Positions 34,068-41,900 of a DNA stretch of 64,000 nt are shown in pieces (position 1 is the first letter of the stretch; each line of letters opens with the position of its first letter). The DNA lies in NCBI GenBank assembly GCA_023511875.1, contig JAIMAQ010000006.1, forward strand, positions 94,245 to 158,244. Direction: 5' to 3'. The position numbers and the translations under genes are program-made. The notes beneath the pieces are model-generated. The model was not told the origin of the DNA, made no database searches, and was given only the letters and a program-made list of their open reading frames with translations. The stretch comes from Thermoflavifilum sp. GTDB lineage: Bacteria; Bacteroidota; Bacteroidia; Chitinophagales; Chitinophagaceae.

Positions 34068-35072
34068 CTATTGCTGTATGGCGGCTCTTCGCTGCATCAC
34101 CTCACGCCAGGTGGTAATGATAAATCCATGTTGTCTTAAAAAAGCTTGAAACCCAGGATCGAGCATGGCCAACATATCGGCTTTTCGGATATCGCCACTA
34201 TCCGATATTTTCTGGAAAATACAAGAGGCATCGGTACAATGCATGATCACCATGGTTAATCCGGGTTTTAATTCCAGCAATGTTTTTTCATACAAAGCTA
34301 CTCGCCATTTGCGCAGGTGATCATCATCGCGAGGCATATTAGTTGGTATTTTCCAATCATAGCTAGTATTGTGTAAATCATCCAACACGGGCAATCCTGC
34401 TTGCCAAAGCATTTTACCCAACGCTTGTAACTGTTGCAATTGTTCTGGGCTAAGCCTCATTTGTTTGTTCAAATAGCTATCGTGCCCACCAGGCAACATA
34501 ATTGGAATATGATGGCTGATGCCCAATTGCACATAGGCTTGTAGAAAAGCTGGTGTTGCAAATAAAGTACCCATATGGGAGTCGAGGTGTGTAGGATAAA
34601 AGCCCATACGCTCTGCCATCGCCAGCTGAGCCTCTATTTCACGACTCACTTCTTGTGGTGAAGCATGCTTCACCACATCCGCTACATCTGGCCAAAAATG
34701 CCCTGTGCTATCCACCAAACCGGGTACAGCGGCTGCACCCGCCACAGGCATCCATCGATAATCTTTCCATTCGGAAGTCAAGGTTAAATGCAAACCCGCA
34801 TCTACATGATGCTGAATAATATACCGCACCATATGCGGCACCCAAGGGCAGGGCATCATAACACTGGTAGAGCGTGCTGCACCTTGTTGCAACACCCGAA
34901 TAATGCCGCTATCGGAATCAAACGACATGCCTGCATCATCCATATGCAAAATCAAAACACGCGCGGTATCCGGGAAACCTAGTCGCATTGCATAAGTGCT
35001 GTCTTGTGCATGTACATAACGTTGTTGGCAAAATAGCAACAGACTCGCTGCACAGATAAGGTAACGAAACAT
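34068..35072 (-). CDS. exported YdjC/ChbG-family carbohydrate deacetylase-like protein
   Basis: About 334 residues from the ATG at 35072 (MFRYLICAASLLLF, signal peptide cut after VHA); the track start adds 19 residues. The YdjC fold motifs are present: LILHMDDAGMSFDSDSGI (metal Asp pair), DAGLHLTLTSEW (metal His) and PTHLDSHMGTLFATPAF (HLDSH). YdjC enzymes deacetylate N-acetylated di- or oligosaccharides such as chitooligosaccharides. Cytosolic ChbG lacks a signal peptide, whereas this one is predicted to be exported. It heads a two-gene unit with the serine hydrolase. Confidence 0.87.
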   Translation of the reverse strand: MFRYLICAASLLLFCQQRYVHAQDSTYAMRLGFPDTARVLILHMDDAGMSFDSDSGIIRVLQQGAARSTSVMMPCPWVPHMVRYIIQHHVDAGLHLTLTSEWKDYRWMPVAGAAAVPGLVDSTGHFWPDVADVVKHASPQEVSREIEAQLAMAERMGFYPTHLDSHMGTLFATPAFLQAYVQLGISHHIPIMLPGGHDSYLNKQMRLSPEQLQQLQALGKMLWQAGLPVLDDLHNTSYDWKIPTNMPRDDDHLRKWRVALYEKTLLELKPGLTMVIMHCTDASCIFQKISDSGDIRKADMLAMLDPGFQAFLRQHGFIITTWREVMQRRAAIQQ

Positions 35073-35150
35073 ATAGCTCAATACATTTGGTGTCGAGCAG
35101 AAAGTTAGGGGTAATTTTTGGTTTTTCATGCCAGCCTCAGCATGAATTGC

Positions 35151-35158
35151 TATTTTTG
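35151..35158 (+). promoter_or_regulatory. -7 box of lysS
   Basis: TATTTTTG lies 28 bases before the lysS ATG at 35187. Confidence 0.5.
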
Positions 35159-35186
35159 CAAGCCCATCGACAACAATCTATTCAAC

Positions 35187-36734
35187 ATGGCTCTGGTGTT
35201 ATCGGAACAAGAACGTATACGAAGAGAAAAATTAGCTCAACTACAACAACTGGGCATTGATCCCTATCCGGCTCCATTGTATGAGGTAAATGCGCATGTT
35301 CAACATATTCGCGAACAGTTTGATCCCGTACATCCTGAGGCTTTTCAAGATGTATCACTTGCTGGTCGTATCATGACCATGCGCGATATGGGAAAGGCCA
35401 GCTTTGCTGACTTGCAAGATAGCACGGGCCGCATTCAGCTATATGTGCGGCGCGACGATATTTGCCCCGGGGAAGATAAAACACTGTACAACACCGTCTG
35501 GAAAAAATTGCTCGACATTGGAGATATCATTGGGGTAAAAGGATATGTGTTTTATACCAAAACTGGAGAGCTCTCTATTCATGTGCGTTCGTTTACCCTA
35601 CTGTGCAAATCGCTTCGCCCCTTACCCATCGTCAAAGAAAAAGAAGGTGAAGTATACGACGCCGTAACCGATCCAGAATTTAAATACCGCCAGCGTTATG
35701 CACACTTGATTATTGAGCCCCAAGCTCGCGAACGCTTTGCACAAATTACTCGGATGAAGCAAGCTATTCGCGATTTTTTGAATCAGCGTGGAGCATTGGA
35801 AGTGGATACTCCTGTGTTGCAAACTATTCCGGGTGGTGCCGCAGCTCGCCCGTTTATCACCCACCACAATGCATTGGATATTGATCTATACCTGCGTATT
35901 GCCAATGAGCTATACTTAAAACGCCTGATTGTTGGAGGTTACGATTGGGTATATGAGTTTAGCCGCAATTTCCGTAACGAAGGTATGGATCGTACCCATA
36001 ATCCAGAATTTACCATCCTGGAGTTTTATGTGGCTTATAAAGATTATTTCTGGATGATGGAAATCACCGAACAATTGCTGGAATATGTGGTAAAAACCCT
36101 GCATGGCACTACGGTAATTCCGGTAGGCGATAAGCAAATTGATTTTAAAGCACCTTATCCACGTATTGCTATCTTCGACGCGATTCATGAGTTTGCGGGA
36201 GTAGATGTAAGCTATATGAACGAAGCACAGCTTAGAGAAGTATGTCATCGGCTCCATATCCCTATCGATCAGACCATGGGCAAGGGAAAACTGATTGATG
36301 CTATTTTCAGCGAAACTTGTGAATCTCATTTCATCCAGCCCACTTTCATCACTGATTATCCAGTGGAAATGAGTCCACTCACCAAGAAACATCGCAGTAA
36401 ACCCGGGCTGGTAGAGCGTTTTGAGCTCATCATCAATGGCAAAGAAATCGCAAATGCTTATACCGAATTAAATGATCCCATTGATCAACTACATCGTTTT
36501 GAAGAACAAGTGAAACTCATGCAACGTGGAGATGAAGAAGCGATGTACATTGATTACGATTTTATTCGGGCATTGGAATACGGCATGCCCCCTACTGCTG
36601 GCATAGGCATTGGTATAGACAGGCTGGCCATGTTGCTCACTAATCAACCCTCTATCCAGGATGTGCTATTTTTCCCGCAGATGCGCCCCGAGCAGTCTTC
36701 ACATCACCTGGATAAAAAAACCATCTCAGAGTAA
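35187..36734 (+). CDS. lysS: lysine-tRNA ligase, class II
   Basis: 515 residues from the ATG at 35187 (MALVLSEQERIRREKLAQL); the track's TTG start lies upstream of the likely promoter. The N-terminal OB-fold anticodon domain has VSLAGRIMTMRDMGKASFADLQD. The class II core shows RYAHLIIEPQARERF, motif 2 (RIANELYLKRLIVGGYDWVYEFSRNFRNEGMDRTHNPEFT) and motif 3 (GMPPTAGIGIGIDRLAML). It charges tRNA-Lys with lysine in the cytosol. It is monocistronic, divergent from the YdjC gene. Confidence 0.97.
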   Translation: MALVLSEQERIRREKLAQLQQLGIDPYPAPLYEVNAHVQHIREQFDPVHPEAFQDVSLAGRIMTMRDMGKASFADLQDSTGRIQLYVRRDDICPGEDKTLYNTVWKKLLDIGDIIGVKGYVFYTKTGELSIHVRSFTLLCKSLRPLPIVKEKEGEVYDAVTDPEFKYRQRYAHLIIEPQARERFAQITRMKQAIRDFLNQRGALEVDTPVLQTIPGGAAARPFITHHNALDIDLYLRIANELYLKRLIVGGYDWVYEFSRNFRNEGMDRTHNPEFTILEFYVAYKDYFWMMEITEQLLEYVVKTLHGTTVIPVGDKQIDFKAPYPRIAIFDAIHEFAGVDVSYMNEAQLREVCHRLHIPIDQTMGKGKLIDAIFSETCESHFIQPTFITDYPVEMSPLTKKHRSKPGLVERFELIINGKEIANAYTELNDPIDQLHRFEEQVKLMQRGDEEAMYIDYDFIRALEYGMPPTAGIGIGIDRLAMLLTNQPSIQDVLFFPQMRPEQSSHHLDKKTISE

Positions 36735-36749
36735 ACCTGCTGGATACGA

Positions 36750-37013
36750 TCATGGCAAGCGCATCCATATTCTTCTATGCACCACCACAACAGGCTGAGG
36801 GTTAACAGCAACTACTACTGGCGGCGGAACAGGTGATATCACAACTCGCAAATGCCTATGTACAGGTGCAGGATATACCACAACAGGCGGGGGCAAAGGT
36901 CTACCTATTTGTATGCCTACAGCCACATGTATTTGAGCCGATACCCGATGAATGCCCACCAGGGAGCTTATACAACAGGCTAACAGCCACGCTCGATGTA
37001 TCATAAACCGCAT
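36750..37013 (-). CDS. small exported Pro/Val-rich hypothetical protein
   Basis: An 87-residue protein with a signal peptide (WLLACCISSLVGIHRVSA). The mature part of about 60 residues is dominated by the repeats PPPVVVYP, VPPPVVVA and PQPVVVVH and three HR pairs, and ends WMRLP. It belongs to no family I know. Such short Pro/Val-rich exported proteins (often followed by Arg/His) are frequent in Chitinophagaceae. The signal peptide and the repeat pattern favour a real gene over a shadow ORF. It converges on lysS with 15 bases between the stops. Confidence 0.6.
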   Translation of the reverse strand: MRFMIHRAWLLACCISSLVGIHRVSAQIHVAVGIQIGRPLPPPVVVYPAPVHRHLRVVISPVPPPVVVAVNPQPVVVVHRRIWMRLP

Positions 37014-37115
37014 TTTTTATAAATGAGACCAACCCTGTAACCGAAGGTTTAATCGATAAATCAGCTTGCATGTTTAAAGATTTTGGGTTATTTTTCTTCT
37101 TCAAAAACAAAACGT

Positions 37116-37487
37116 ATGAAAAATATAATCCCCAACCGCGTAGCCATGATTGTCTTTGCCATTCCTTTCTTGTATATTGGCATCAATCATTTGCTGTATG
37201 CTTCTCAGATGGCATCAATGTCGCCAATTCCTCCCGGCAAGTTTTGGATTATCATATCTGGAATAGCTCAGATACTAGCCGGTATTTCATTTATCATCAA
37301 CGTGCGAGCTAAACTTGCGGGCTATTTACTTGCTTTGTATTTATTGCTCGTTATTGTGCTGGTACGATTGCCCATGGGGTTTCATGATGCTAATCAAAAT
37401 CTCATGTTGGTGAAAGACTTAGGCCTTCTGGCTGGGGCTATTTTATTAGCCAACCAAGCAGCTTCCCCACAGAAAAAAGAAAGCTAG
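37116..37487 (+). CDS. DoxX-like four-helix membrane protein
   Basis: 123 residues from the ATG at 37116 (MKNIIPNRVAMIVFAIP); the track start is upstream and non-ATG. Four hydrophobic segments: AMIVFAIPFLYIGINHLLYA, FWIIISGIAQILAGISFII, LAGYLLALYLLLVIVLV and LVKDLGLLAGAILLA. The GxxxHF/HxxY-like first helix and the KDLGLLAGA last helix are typical of the DoxX/MauE-like group. The function is not known; members are linked to quinone or thiol redox in some species. It converges on the thioredoxin gene. Confidence 0.78.
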   Translation: MKNIIPNRVAMIVFAIPFLYIGINHLLYASQMASMSPIPPGKFWIIISGIAQILAGISFIINVRAKLAGYLLALYLLLVIVLVRLPMGFHDANQNLMLVKDLGLLAGAILLANQAASPQKKES

Positions 37488-37493
37488 GTGCCA

Positions 37494-37862
37494 CTAGGCT
37501 GTTTGTGATGGGGCCGAAGTAGCTTGTGTTGCTTCGGCTTCTTTTTTGATGTCGTCTAAAATACGTTGTAAAACTTGTAAGAGTTGATCAGGTGGTACCA
37601 CGCCAGAATGACGCCAGAGAGGCTCACCCTTGCGAAAAACCATTAACGTGGGCACTCCAGAGATTTGATATACACTCGCTACTAAAGGCTGCCGGTCTAC
37701 ATCTACTTGATGAAACAAAACCTGATCACCTATGCGATGTTTCACTTCTTCCAAAATAGGCTCCATCATCTTGCAAGGCATACACCATGTGGCAAAAAAA
37801 TCGACCAACACAGGTTTTTCACTTCGGATGATCTCCGAAAACGTAAGTTGATTCTTTGACAT
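37494..37862 (-). CDS. trxA: thioredoxin
   Basis: A 122-residue thioredoxin without a signal peptide. It has the active site in VDFFATWCMPCKMMEPILEE (Cys27, Cys30; CMPC instead of the standard CGPC), SGVPTLMVFRKGEP with the conserved cis-Pro, and a short hydrophilic tail. It should reduce protein disulfides in the cytosol. The CMPC variant is expected to shift the redox potential relative to standard thioredoxin. It is 33 bases downstream of the DUF2892 gene on the same strand, with the Crp/Fnr gene before that, so it is probably part of the same redox unit. Confidence 0.93.
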   Translation of the reverse strand: MSKNQLTFSEIIRSEKPVLVDFFATWCMPCKMMEPILEEVKHRIGDQVLFHQVDVDRQPLVASVYQISGVPTLMVFRKGEPLWRHSGVVPPDQLLQVLQRILDDIKKEAEATQATSAPSQTA

Positions 37863-37895
37863 ATTCCTCTATTTTTATACTTAAAATCCCATGCT

Positions 37896-38102
37896 TTACC
37901 TGGGCACACGACACGTGCTAATGCCCAGTATTCGGTACAAGGGGCAAAAATTGATCAATGCCGTCAGCAATAATACAATGCCGACAATCAATAAAACAAT
38001 GCCCCATGTTCCAGTAACGGTATGGGTAAAATATAAGATACCTAACACGATGGCTATAAGGAACCGGATCAAACGGTCGAGTTTACTCATATTGGTTTTC
38101 AT
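37896..38102 (-). CDS. YgaP-like DUF2892 small membrane protein
   Basis: About 68 residues from the ATG at 38102 (MKTNMSKLDRLIRFLIA); the longer track start overlaps the regulator site and the end of the Crp/Fnr gene. Two membrane helices (FLIAIVLGILYFTHTVTG and GIVLLIVGIVLLLTALI) are followed by CPLYRILGISTC, the cysteine motif of the DUF2892 module. This is the membrane part of YgaP, which in E. coli is fused to a rhodanese domain. Here it stands alone. The motif and the neighbours suggest persulfide or thiol redox. A GTAAC-N4-GTTAC dyad stands 46 bases upstream of the ATG. Confidence 0.85.
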   Translation of the reverse strand: MKTNMSKLDRLIRFLIAIVLGILYFTHTVTGTWGIVLLIVGIVLLLTALINFCPLYRILGISTCRVPR

Positions 38103-38117
38103 AACTTGAATTTTTAT

Positions 38118-38125
38118 CAAAATAA
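38118..38125 (-). promoter_or_regulatory. near-consensus -7 box of the DUF2892-trx unit
   Basis: TTATTTTG on the minus strand (one mismatch to TAnnTTTG). A start about 6 bases further puts the upstream GTAAC dyad centre near -42, the usual place for a class II Crp/Fnr activator. Confidence 0.45.
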
Positions 38126-38147
38126 CTACATAAAACGATGTTTTTAC

Positions 38148-38161
38148 GTAACATGGGTTAC
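38148..38161 (-). promoter_or_regulatory. GTAAC-N4-GTTAC dyad, candidate Crp/Fnr-family site
   Basis: GTAAC-ATGG-GTTAC overlaps the stop codon of the Crp/Fnr gene and lies 46 bases before the DUF2892 ATG. Arms and distance are identical to those of the DUF302 site at 15461-15474. It resembles the dyads I recall for HcpR-like members of the Crp/Fnr family. Confidence 0.65.
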
Positions 38162-38766
38162 ATAGTATGCTTTGGTTGAAGCAGCACAATACGATTACGG
38201 CCCAATTGCACAATGCCTTCGTTTTCCAATTGCTTAAGCAAGCGTGAAACCACTACTCGATCGGTACCCAACTCGTCGGCCAATTGCTGATGGGTGATTT
38301 GCAATTCATGGGATTTATTCAGAGAAGATTTTTTTTGAAGCAGTGTTAATAGGCGTTCATCCATTCGTTTAAAAGCTACTGCGTTGAGCACATTGAGAAC
38401 TTCTTCAAACCGACGGTGATATAAGCGAAACATAAATTCGATAAAGCCATATTCTTCACGAATCATGCGACGAACTTCATCAATGGAGATCAACAAGATA
38501 TCGGCATCTTCTTCTACTACTGCTTTGATCTTACTTTTTTCATCATGCAACCCTCCTAGAAACGACATCACACAGCTCTCCCCAGGTTGGATGTAATACA
38601 GCAGGATTTCTTTTCCTTCTTCGTTTTGCTTCAATATCTTCACCACTCCCGACAGCACTATGGGTACGCTACGGATATAGCTGCCTTCTTGCAACAACAC
38701 TGCTCCCGATGGGAATGTGCGTACTTCACCCACTTCCATCCATTTTTCCCGAAAATATTCTTCCAT
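38158..38766 (-). CDS. Crp/Fnr family transcriptional regulator
   Basis: About 202 residues from the ATG at 38766 (MEEYFREKWMEVGEV). The N-terminal cyclic-nucleotide-binding-like jelly roll has FPSGAVLLQEG, VLSGVVKILKQNEEGKEILLYYIQPGESC. The long dimer helix follows, and then the C-terminal helix-turn-helix ITHQQLADELGTDRVVVSRLLKQLENEGIVQL. There is no N-terminal Cys cluster of the Fnr type; a single Cys in GESCVMSF could be a redox or thiol switch, by inference. It probably acts on the GTAAC-N4-GTTAC sites at its own 3' end and at 15.46 kb. It is 71 bases downstream of the dienelactone hydrolase gene. Confidence 0.92.
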   Translation of the reverse strand: MEEYFREKWMEVGEVRTFPSGAVLLQEGSYIRSVPIVLSGVVKILKQNEEGKEILLYYIQPGESCVMSFLGGLHDEKSKIKAVVEEDADILLISIDEVRRMIREEYGFIEFMFRLYHRRFEEVLNVLNAVAFKRMDERLLTLLQKKSSLNKSHELQITHQQLADELGTDRVVVSRLLKQLENEGIVQLGRNRIVLLQPKHTM

Positions 38767-38837
38767 AAGCTCGATCTTATTTAGCCATAAATATAATGAA
38801 AGATATGGCAGATGGCTAAACAACTGTTACTGCTCAC

Positions 38838-39560
38838 TCATCTGCCCGAGTGCTGACGGAAAAAAGCTTTTATGAGCTCCCAGGCTACAGCTGCCGAAGC
38901 GGGATGATAGCTGGCTCGAGCATCGCAGAAGAAACCATGATCGGCAAGAGAAAATACTACGTTGATATAATCTTTTTGTTGAGCATCGAGCGATCGGGTA
39001 ATGGCCTGTATATGATCGGAGGTGATGTGCTTATCTTGCCCTCCCCAACACAAAAGCAATGGCGATTGAATGTGATCAACCCGATCGAGCAATTGCTGAG
39101 CAATACCTCCACCATAAAAACATGCAGCAGCACGCAGCGGAAGCACCGTTGCAGCTAAAAATGAAACCCTTCCCCCTAAACAAAAACCAATGGAAAGTAT
39201 TTGCTCTGCTTGCACCCGAGGATGAGCCGCCAAAGCCTCAGCCGTAGCGCGTATGTCGGCCTCAAGCCCCTCGAGAGTAAGGGCATTTAGATGCTGTCTT
39301 GTTGCTGCAAAATCAGTGTAGCTACATACAAATCCCTTTGCTGTGCGATGATATAGCTCTGGTGCCATGACCACATATCCTTCTGCAGCTATGCGCCTAG
39401 CCACATCGCGGATATGATCGTTGACGCCAAAAGCTTCCTGAAAAAGCATTACTCCTGGCAAACGCTTACCAGTAGCCTCTTCTGGAAAGGCTACATAAAC
39501 ATCCATTTGGGTACCATCGGCCACAGGAAATGTTTTCAGCTCTTGAAAAACCTTGCTCAT
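38838..39560 (-). CDS. dienelactone hydrolase family protein
   Basis: A 240-residue alpha/beta hydrolase. Motifs: LFQEAFGVNDHIRDVARRIAAEGYVVMAPELYHR (oxyanion region), SIGFCLGGRVSFLAA with the nucleophile Cys of the GxCxGG motif, WGGQDKHI (Asp) and ADHGFFCD (His). It acts in the cytosol on lactones or esters; the true substrate is unknown. The start overlaps the end of the MFS gene by four bases (ATGA), so the two are translationally coupled, which suggests that transporter and hydrolase belong to one process. Confidence 0.9.
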   Translation of the reverse strand: MSKVFQELKTFPVADGTQMDVYVAFPEEATGKRLPGVMLFQEAFGVNDHIRDVARRIAAEGYVVMAPELYHRTAKGFVCSYTDFAATRQHLNALTLEGLEADIRATAEALAAHPRVQAEQILSIGFCLGGRVSFLAATVLPLRAAACFYGGGIAQQLLDRVDHIQSPLLLCWGGQDKHITSDHIQAITRSLDAQQKDYINVVFSLADHGFFCDARASYHPASAAVAWELIKAFFRQHSGR

Positions 39561-40909
39561 GATATTTCATTTTTATGGTAAAAAAATTGCAGAATCCTGG
39601 CTCGTAGATTTTTGGCGTTTGTTGCTTGCAACTGGTTTGTTGGATATCCATCCTCTGATGATGTGTGGCTAGCTGGCCTATGTCTTAGCCATAGGGAAGC
39701 CAGCAAACAAAAAGTCGCCATGATACCTACTGCCCAAGGCGCACTCAATACACCCGCGATAGCCCCAGCCGCCAGACTGCCAAAAGGCATTGTACCTTGT
39801 AAACTAAGCGTATAAAAGCTCATAACCCTCCCCCGCTTGTCGTCGGTCGTAAAAATTTGCAATAAAGTGTTGGTCGTGGCTGTATGCAACATTTGTGCGA
39901 AACCCGTTACTGCCATACACACCAGCGATAACCACAATACACGCGACAAAGCAAAGACAAGCATCCCCACGGCAAGCGTGATTCCTGTAAACGACACAAT
40001 GCGCAACATGGTAGGCAACGTCTTGCGATTGGTAAGATACAGAGCACCTGTGATAGCGCCCACCCCCGAAGCACTCATCAACATCCCAAAAATACCTGCA
40101 CCTCCGCCCAGTATGCGCTGAGCAAATACGGGCGCTAAAGTGCGTATGCTGGCATTCACGAAACTAACAACTGCTAATAAGCCTAATAAACGCGCCATCT
40201 GTTCATGATGCCATACATACCGAAATCCTTCTTGTAAGAGCTGCAACACATGCCTTTCTTTTTCTGTAGAATGAAATTGCTCATAGATCAACCGCATCGC
40301 TATCACACAAGCCACCACAACCGCATAGCTTAAGGCATTTATAAAAAAACACCAGGCCTCTCCAACGGTAGCGATCAACACACCTGCCACAGATGGACCA
40401 ATGAGTCGAGAAAGATTGAATATGGTGGAGTTGAGGGCAATCGCATTTACCAACGCCTGCTTATCGCGATTGACCATTTCAACCACAAACGATTGGCGCA
40501 CGGGCACTTCGAAGGCATTTACCGTGCCTAAAAATATACTTAAGCCAATAAGATGCCACACATTTACCACATGCACTATAGTTAGAAGTCCAAGCAGCAA
40601 GGCTTGCAACATGGCAAGCGACTCAATGCGGGCTAATGCCTTCTGCTTATTCCATCGATCGGCATATACACCTGCAAACGGAGCAACGAGAAATATGGGA
40701 ATTTGCTCACAAAAACCTATAATGCCCAACCAAACAGCCGAATGTGTAAGCTGATAGGCCAACCACATCATGGCCATTCGCTGAATCCAGGTACCAATCA
40801 ACGAAAACAACTGCCCTATTAGAAACAGCCGATAGTTTCGATAGCGCAATGCTTTTTGCTGATGCCAATACCATCTTAGTCTAATCGTACTACTTTTCCA
40901 ACCCTTCAT
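39557..40909 (-). CDS. MFS transporter of the EntS/MFS_3 type
   Basis: 450 residues with about 12 hydrophobic segments. Family signatures include YRNYRLFLIGQLFSLIGTWIQRMAMMWLAYQLT at the N-terminus, FAGVYADRWNKQKAL (the loop 2-3 MFS motif), VNAIALNSTIFNLSRLIGPSVAGVLI and GRVMSFYTLSLQGTMPFGSLAAG. This group exports siderophores, drugs or other metabolites by proton antiport. The substrate is unknown. It heads the unit MFS-dienelactone hydrolase. Confidence 0.9.
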   Translation of the reverse strand: MKGWKSSTIRLRWYWHQQKALRYRNYRLFLIGQLFSLIGTWIQRMAMMWLAYQLTHSAVWLGIIGFCEQIPIFLVAPFAGVYADRWNKQKALARIESLAMLQALLLGLLTIVHVVNVWHLIGLSIFLGTVNAFEVPVRQSFVVEMVNRDKQALVNAIALNSTIFNLSRLIGPSVAGVLIATVGEAWCFFINALSYAVVVACVIAMRLIYEQFHSTEKERHVLQLLQEGFRYVWHHEQMARLLGLLAVVSFVNASIRTLAPVFAQRILGGGAGIFGMLMSASGVGAITGALYLTNRKTLPTMLRIVSFTGITLAVGMLVFALSRVLWLSLVCMAVTGFAQMLHTATTNTLLQIFTTDDKRGRVMSFYTLSLQGTMPFGSLAAGAIAGVLSAPWAVGIMATFCLLASLWLRHRPASHTSSEDGYPTNQLQATNAKNLRARILQFFYHKNEIS

Positions 40910-40924
40910 CTGTCTTTCTTTTCG

Positions 40925-40951
40925 TATGCATGGCTTTGATCACCATGCATA
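40925..40951. repeat. perfect 9-bp inverted repeat between usp and the MFS gene
   Basis: TATGCATGG and CCATGCATA flank a 9-base loop. There is no T-run next to it on the minus strand, so it is not a standard terminator. It lies 15 bases upstream of the MFS start codon and may be an operator or an mRNA hairpin. Confidence 0.55.
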
Positions 40952-40964
40952 AATAGCCAAACAT

Positions 40965-41816
40965 TTATTCTGTTGTTGCGGGCGGGATCGTTAACACGGG
41001 TACCGAACTGCGAAACAACATGGCTCTCGTATGCCTAACTTTCAGCAAGCTCTCCAGTCCGTGGTGAGCACGGGGAATCATCAAAATCATATCGGCGTGC
41101 TGCTCTTTCACAAAATCTTTAATCCCACTTACTACCTGACGCGACACAAGTTCATGAAAACTCATGGGCACCCCTGCCAGCTGGCTGTTGATCCAGTCTA
41201 GCTCCTTCCTGAGCTGAGCTTCCTCTTCTTGGCGAGTAGGGCGCACATACAATACCTGGATCTCAGCCTGGAAAAGCTCAGCGATGTTGCGAATACGATC
41301 GAAAGGAATAGTACGCCGCACATCGATCATATCGCAAGCAAATACGATTCGACGAATACCTTGCTGAATGGGAAAATCGGCCCTGGGCGGCACAGTGACC
41401 ACGGGATAACCTGCACGCCGCACAATTTCAAGGGTATGACTCCCCAGGAAAATATTGCCCATACCAGCCCCCGTGAGCCCAATCACGATGAAATCAACGC
41501 CTGCTTGGGCACTCACCTTACGAATATGATCAATAAGCCCTTCATTGGTGGCAATACATTCTATTTTTAACTGGTGATCTACGTCTTGTTTGATTTGTTC
41601 TTTGCGTTCCTCTAGCCGTTCGCGGATATAAGTTTTCATCGTGTCGAAATGCAACATGTTTAATTCATATTCCGATACAGGCGAAGGGGCTTCAAATACA
41701 TGCAACAATATTAACCTACCCTCATTGTGAAACTGCTTGGCCAGCAATTGTGCAGCATAAGTAGTTGCATGACTTGCATTGAGCGAAAAATCAGTGGGCG
41801 CTAAAATGGTTACCAT
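40965..41816 (-). CDS. tandem universal stress protein (UspA-like)
   Basis: 283 residues with two Usp domains. The first covers about residues 1-145 and begins TILAPTDFSLNASHATTYAAQLA-like, ending in the nucleotide loop VIGLTGAGMGNIFLGSHTLEIVRRAGYPVVTVP. The second (IRRIVFACDMIDVRR to SVPVLTIPP) is degenerate in the ATP loop (IPRAHHGLESLLKVRHTRAMLF). Such proteins respond to nutrient, oxidative or redox stress in the cytosol. No strong -7 box was seen directly before it. Confidence 0.9.
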   Translation of the reverse strand: MVTILAPTDFSLNASHATTYAAQLLAKQFHNEGRLILLHVFEAPSPVSEYELNMLHFDTMKTYIRERLEERKEQIKQDVDHQLKIECIATNEGLIDHIRKVSAQAGVDFIVIGLTGAGMGNIFLGSHTLEIVRRAGYPVVTVPPRADFPIQQGIRRIVFACDMIDVRRTIPFDRIRNIAELFQAEIQVLYVRPTRQEEEAQLRKELDWINSQLAGVPMSFHELVSRQVVSGIKDFVKEQHADMILMIPRAHHGLESLLKVRHTRAMLFRSSVPVLTIPPATTE

Positions 41817-41900
41817 AACGTAAGATTATCAGATCTGTTCTTTATGGTTAATTTACGCATCTTCTGCCGATTATCCACAAAACGGAGACAGCTACTACCC

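Noticed and set aside
35916-36392. Minus-strand ORF of 158 aa inside lysS
   Set aside because: Shadow of the class II synthetase core; no domain is visible.
37037-37050. Half site GTAAC-CGAA-GGTTT before the DoxX-like gene
   Set aside because: Only one arm matches; the distance to the ATG also differs.
38817-38830. Possible third Crp/Fnr site (TAAAC-AACT-GTTAC) before the Crp/Fnr gene
   Set aside because: Two of ten arm bases mismatch and the distance to the start codon differs from the two perfect sites.
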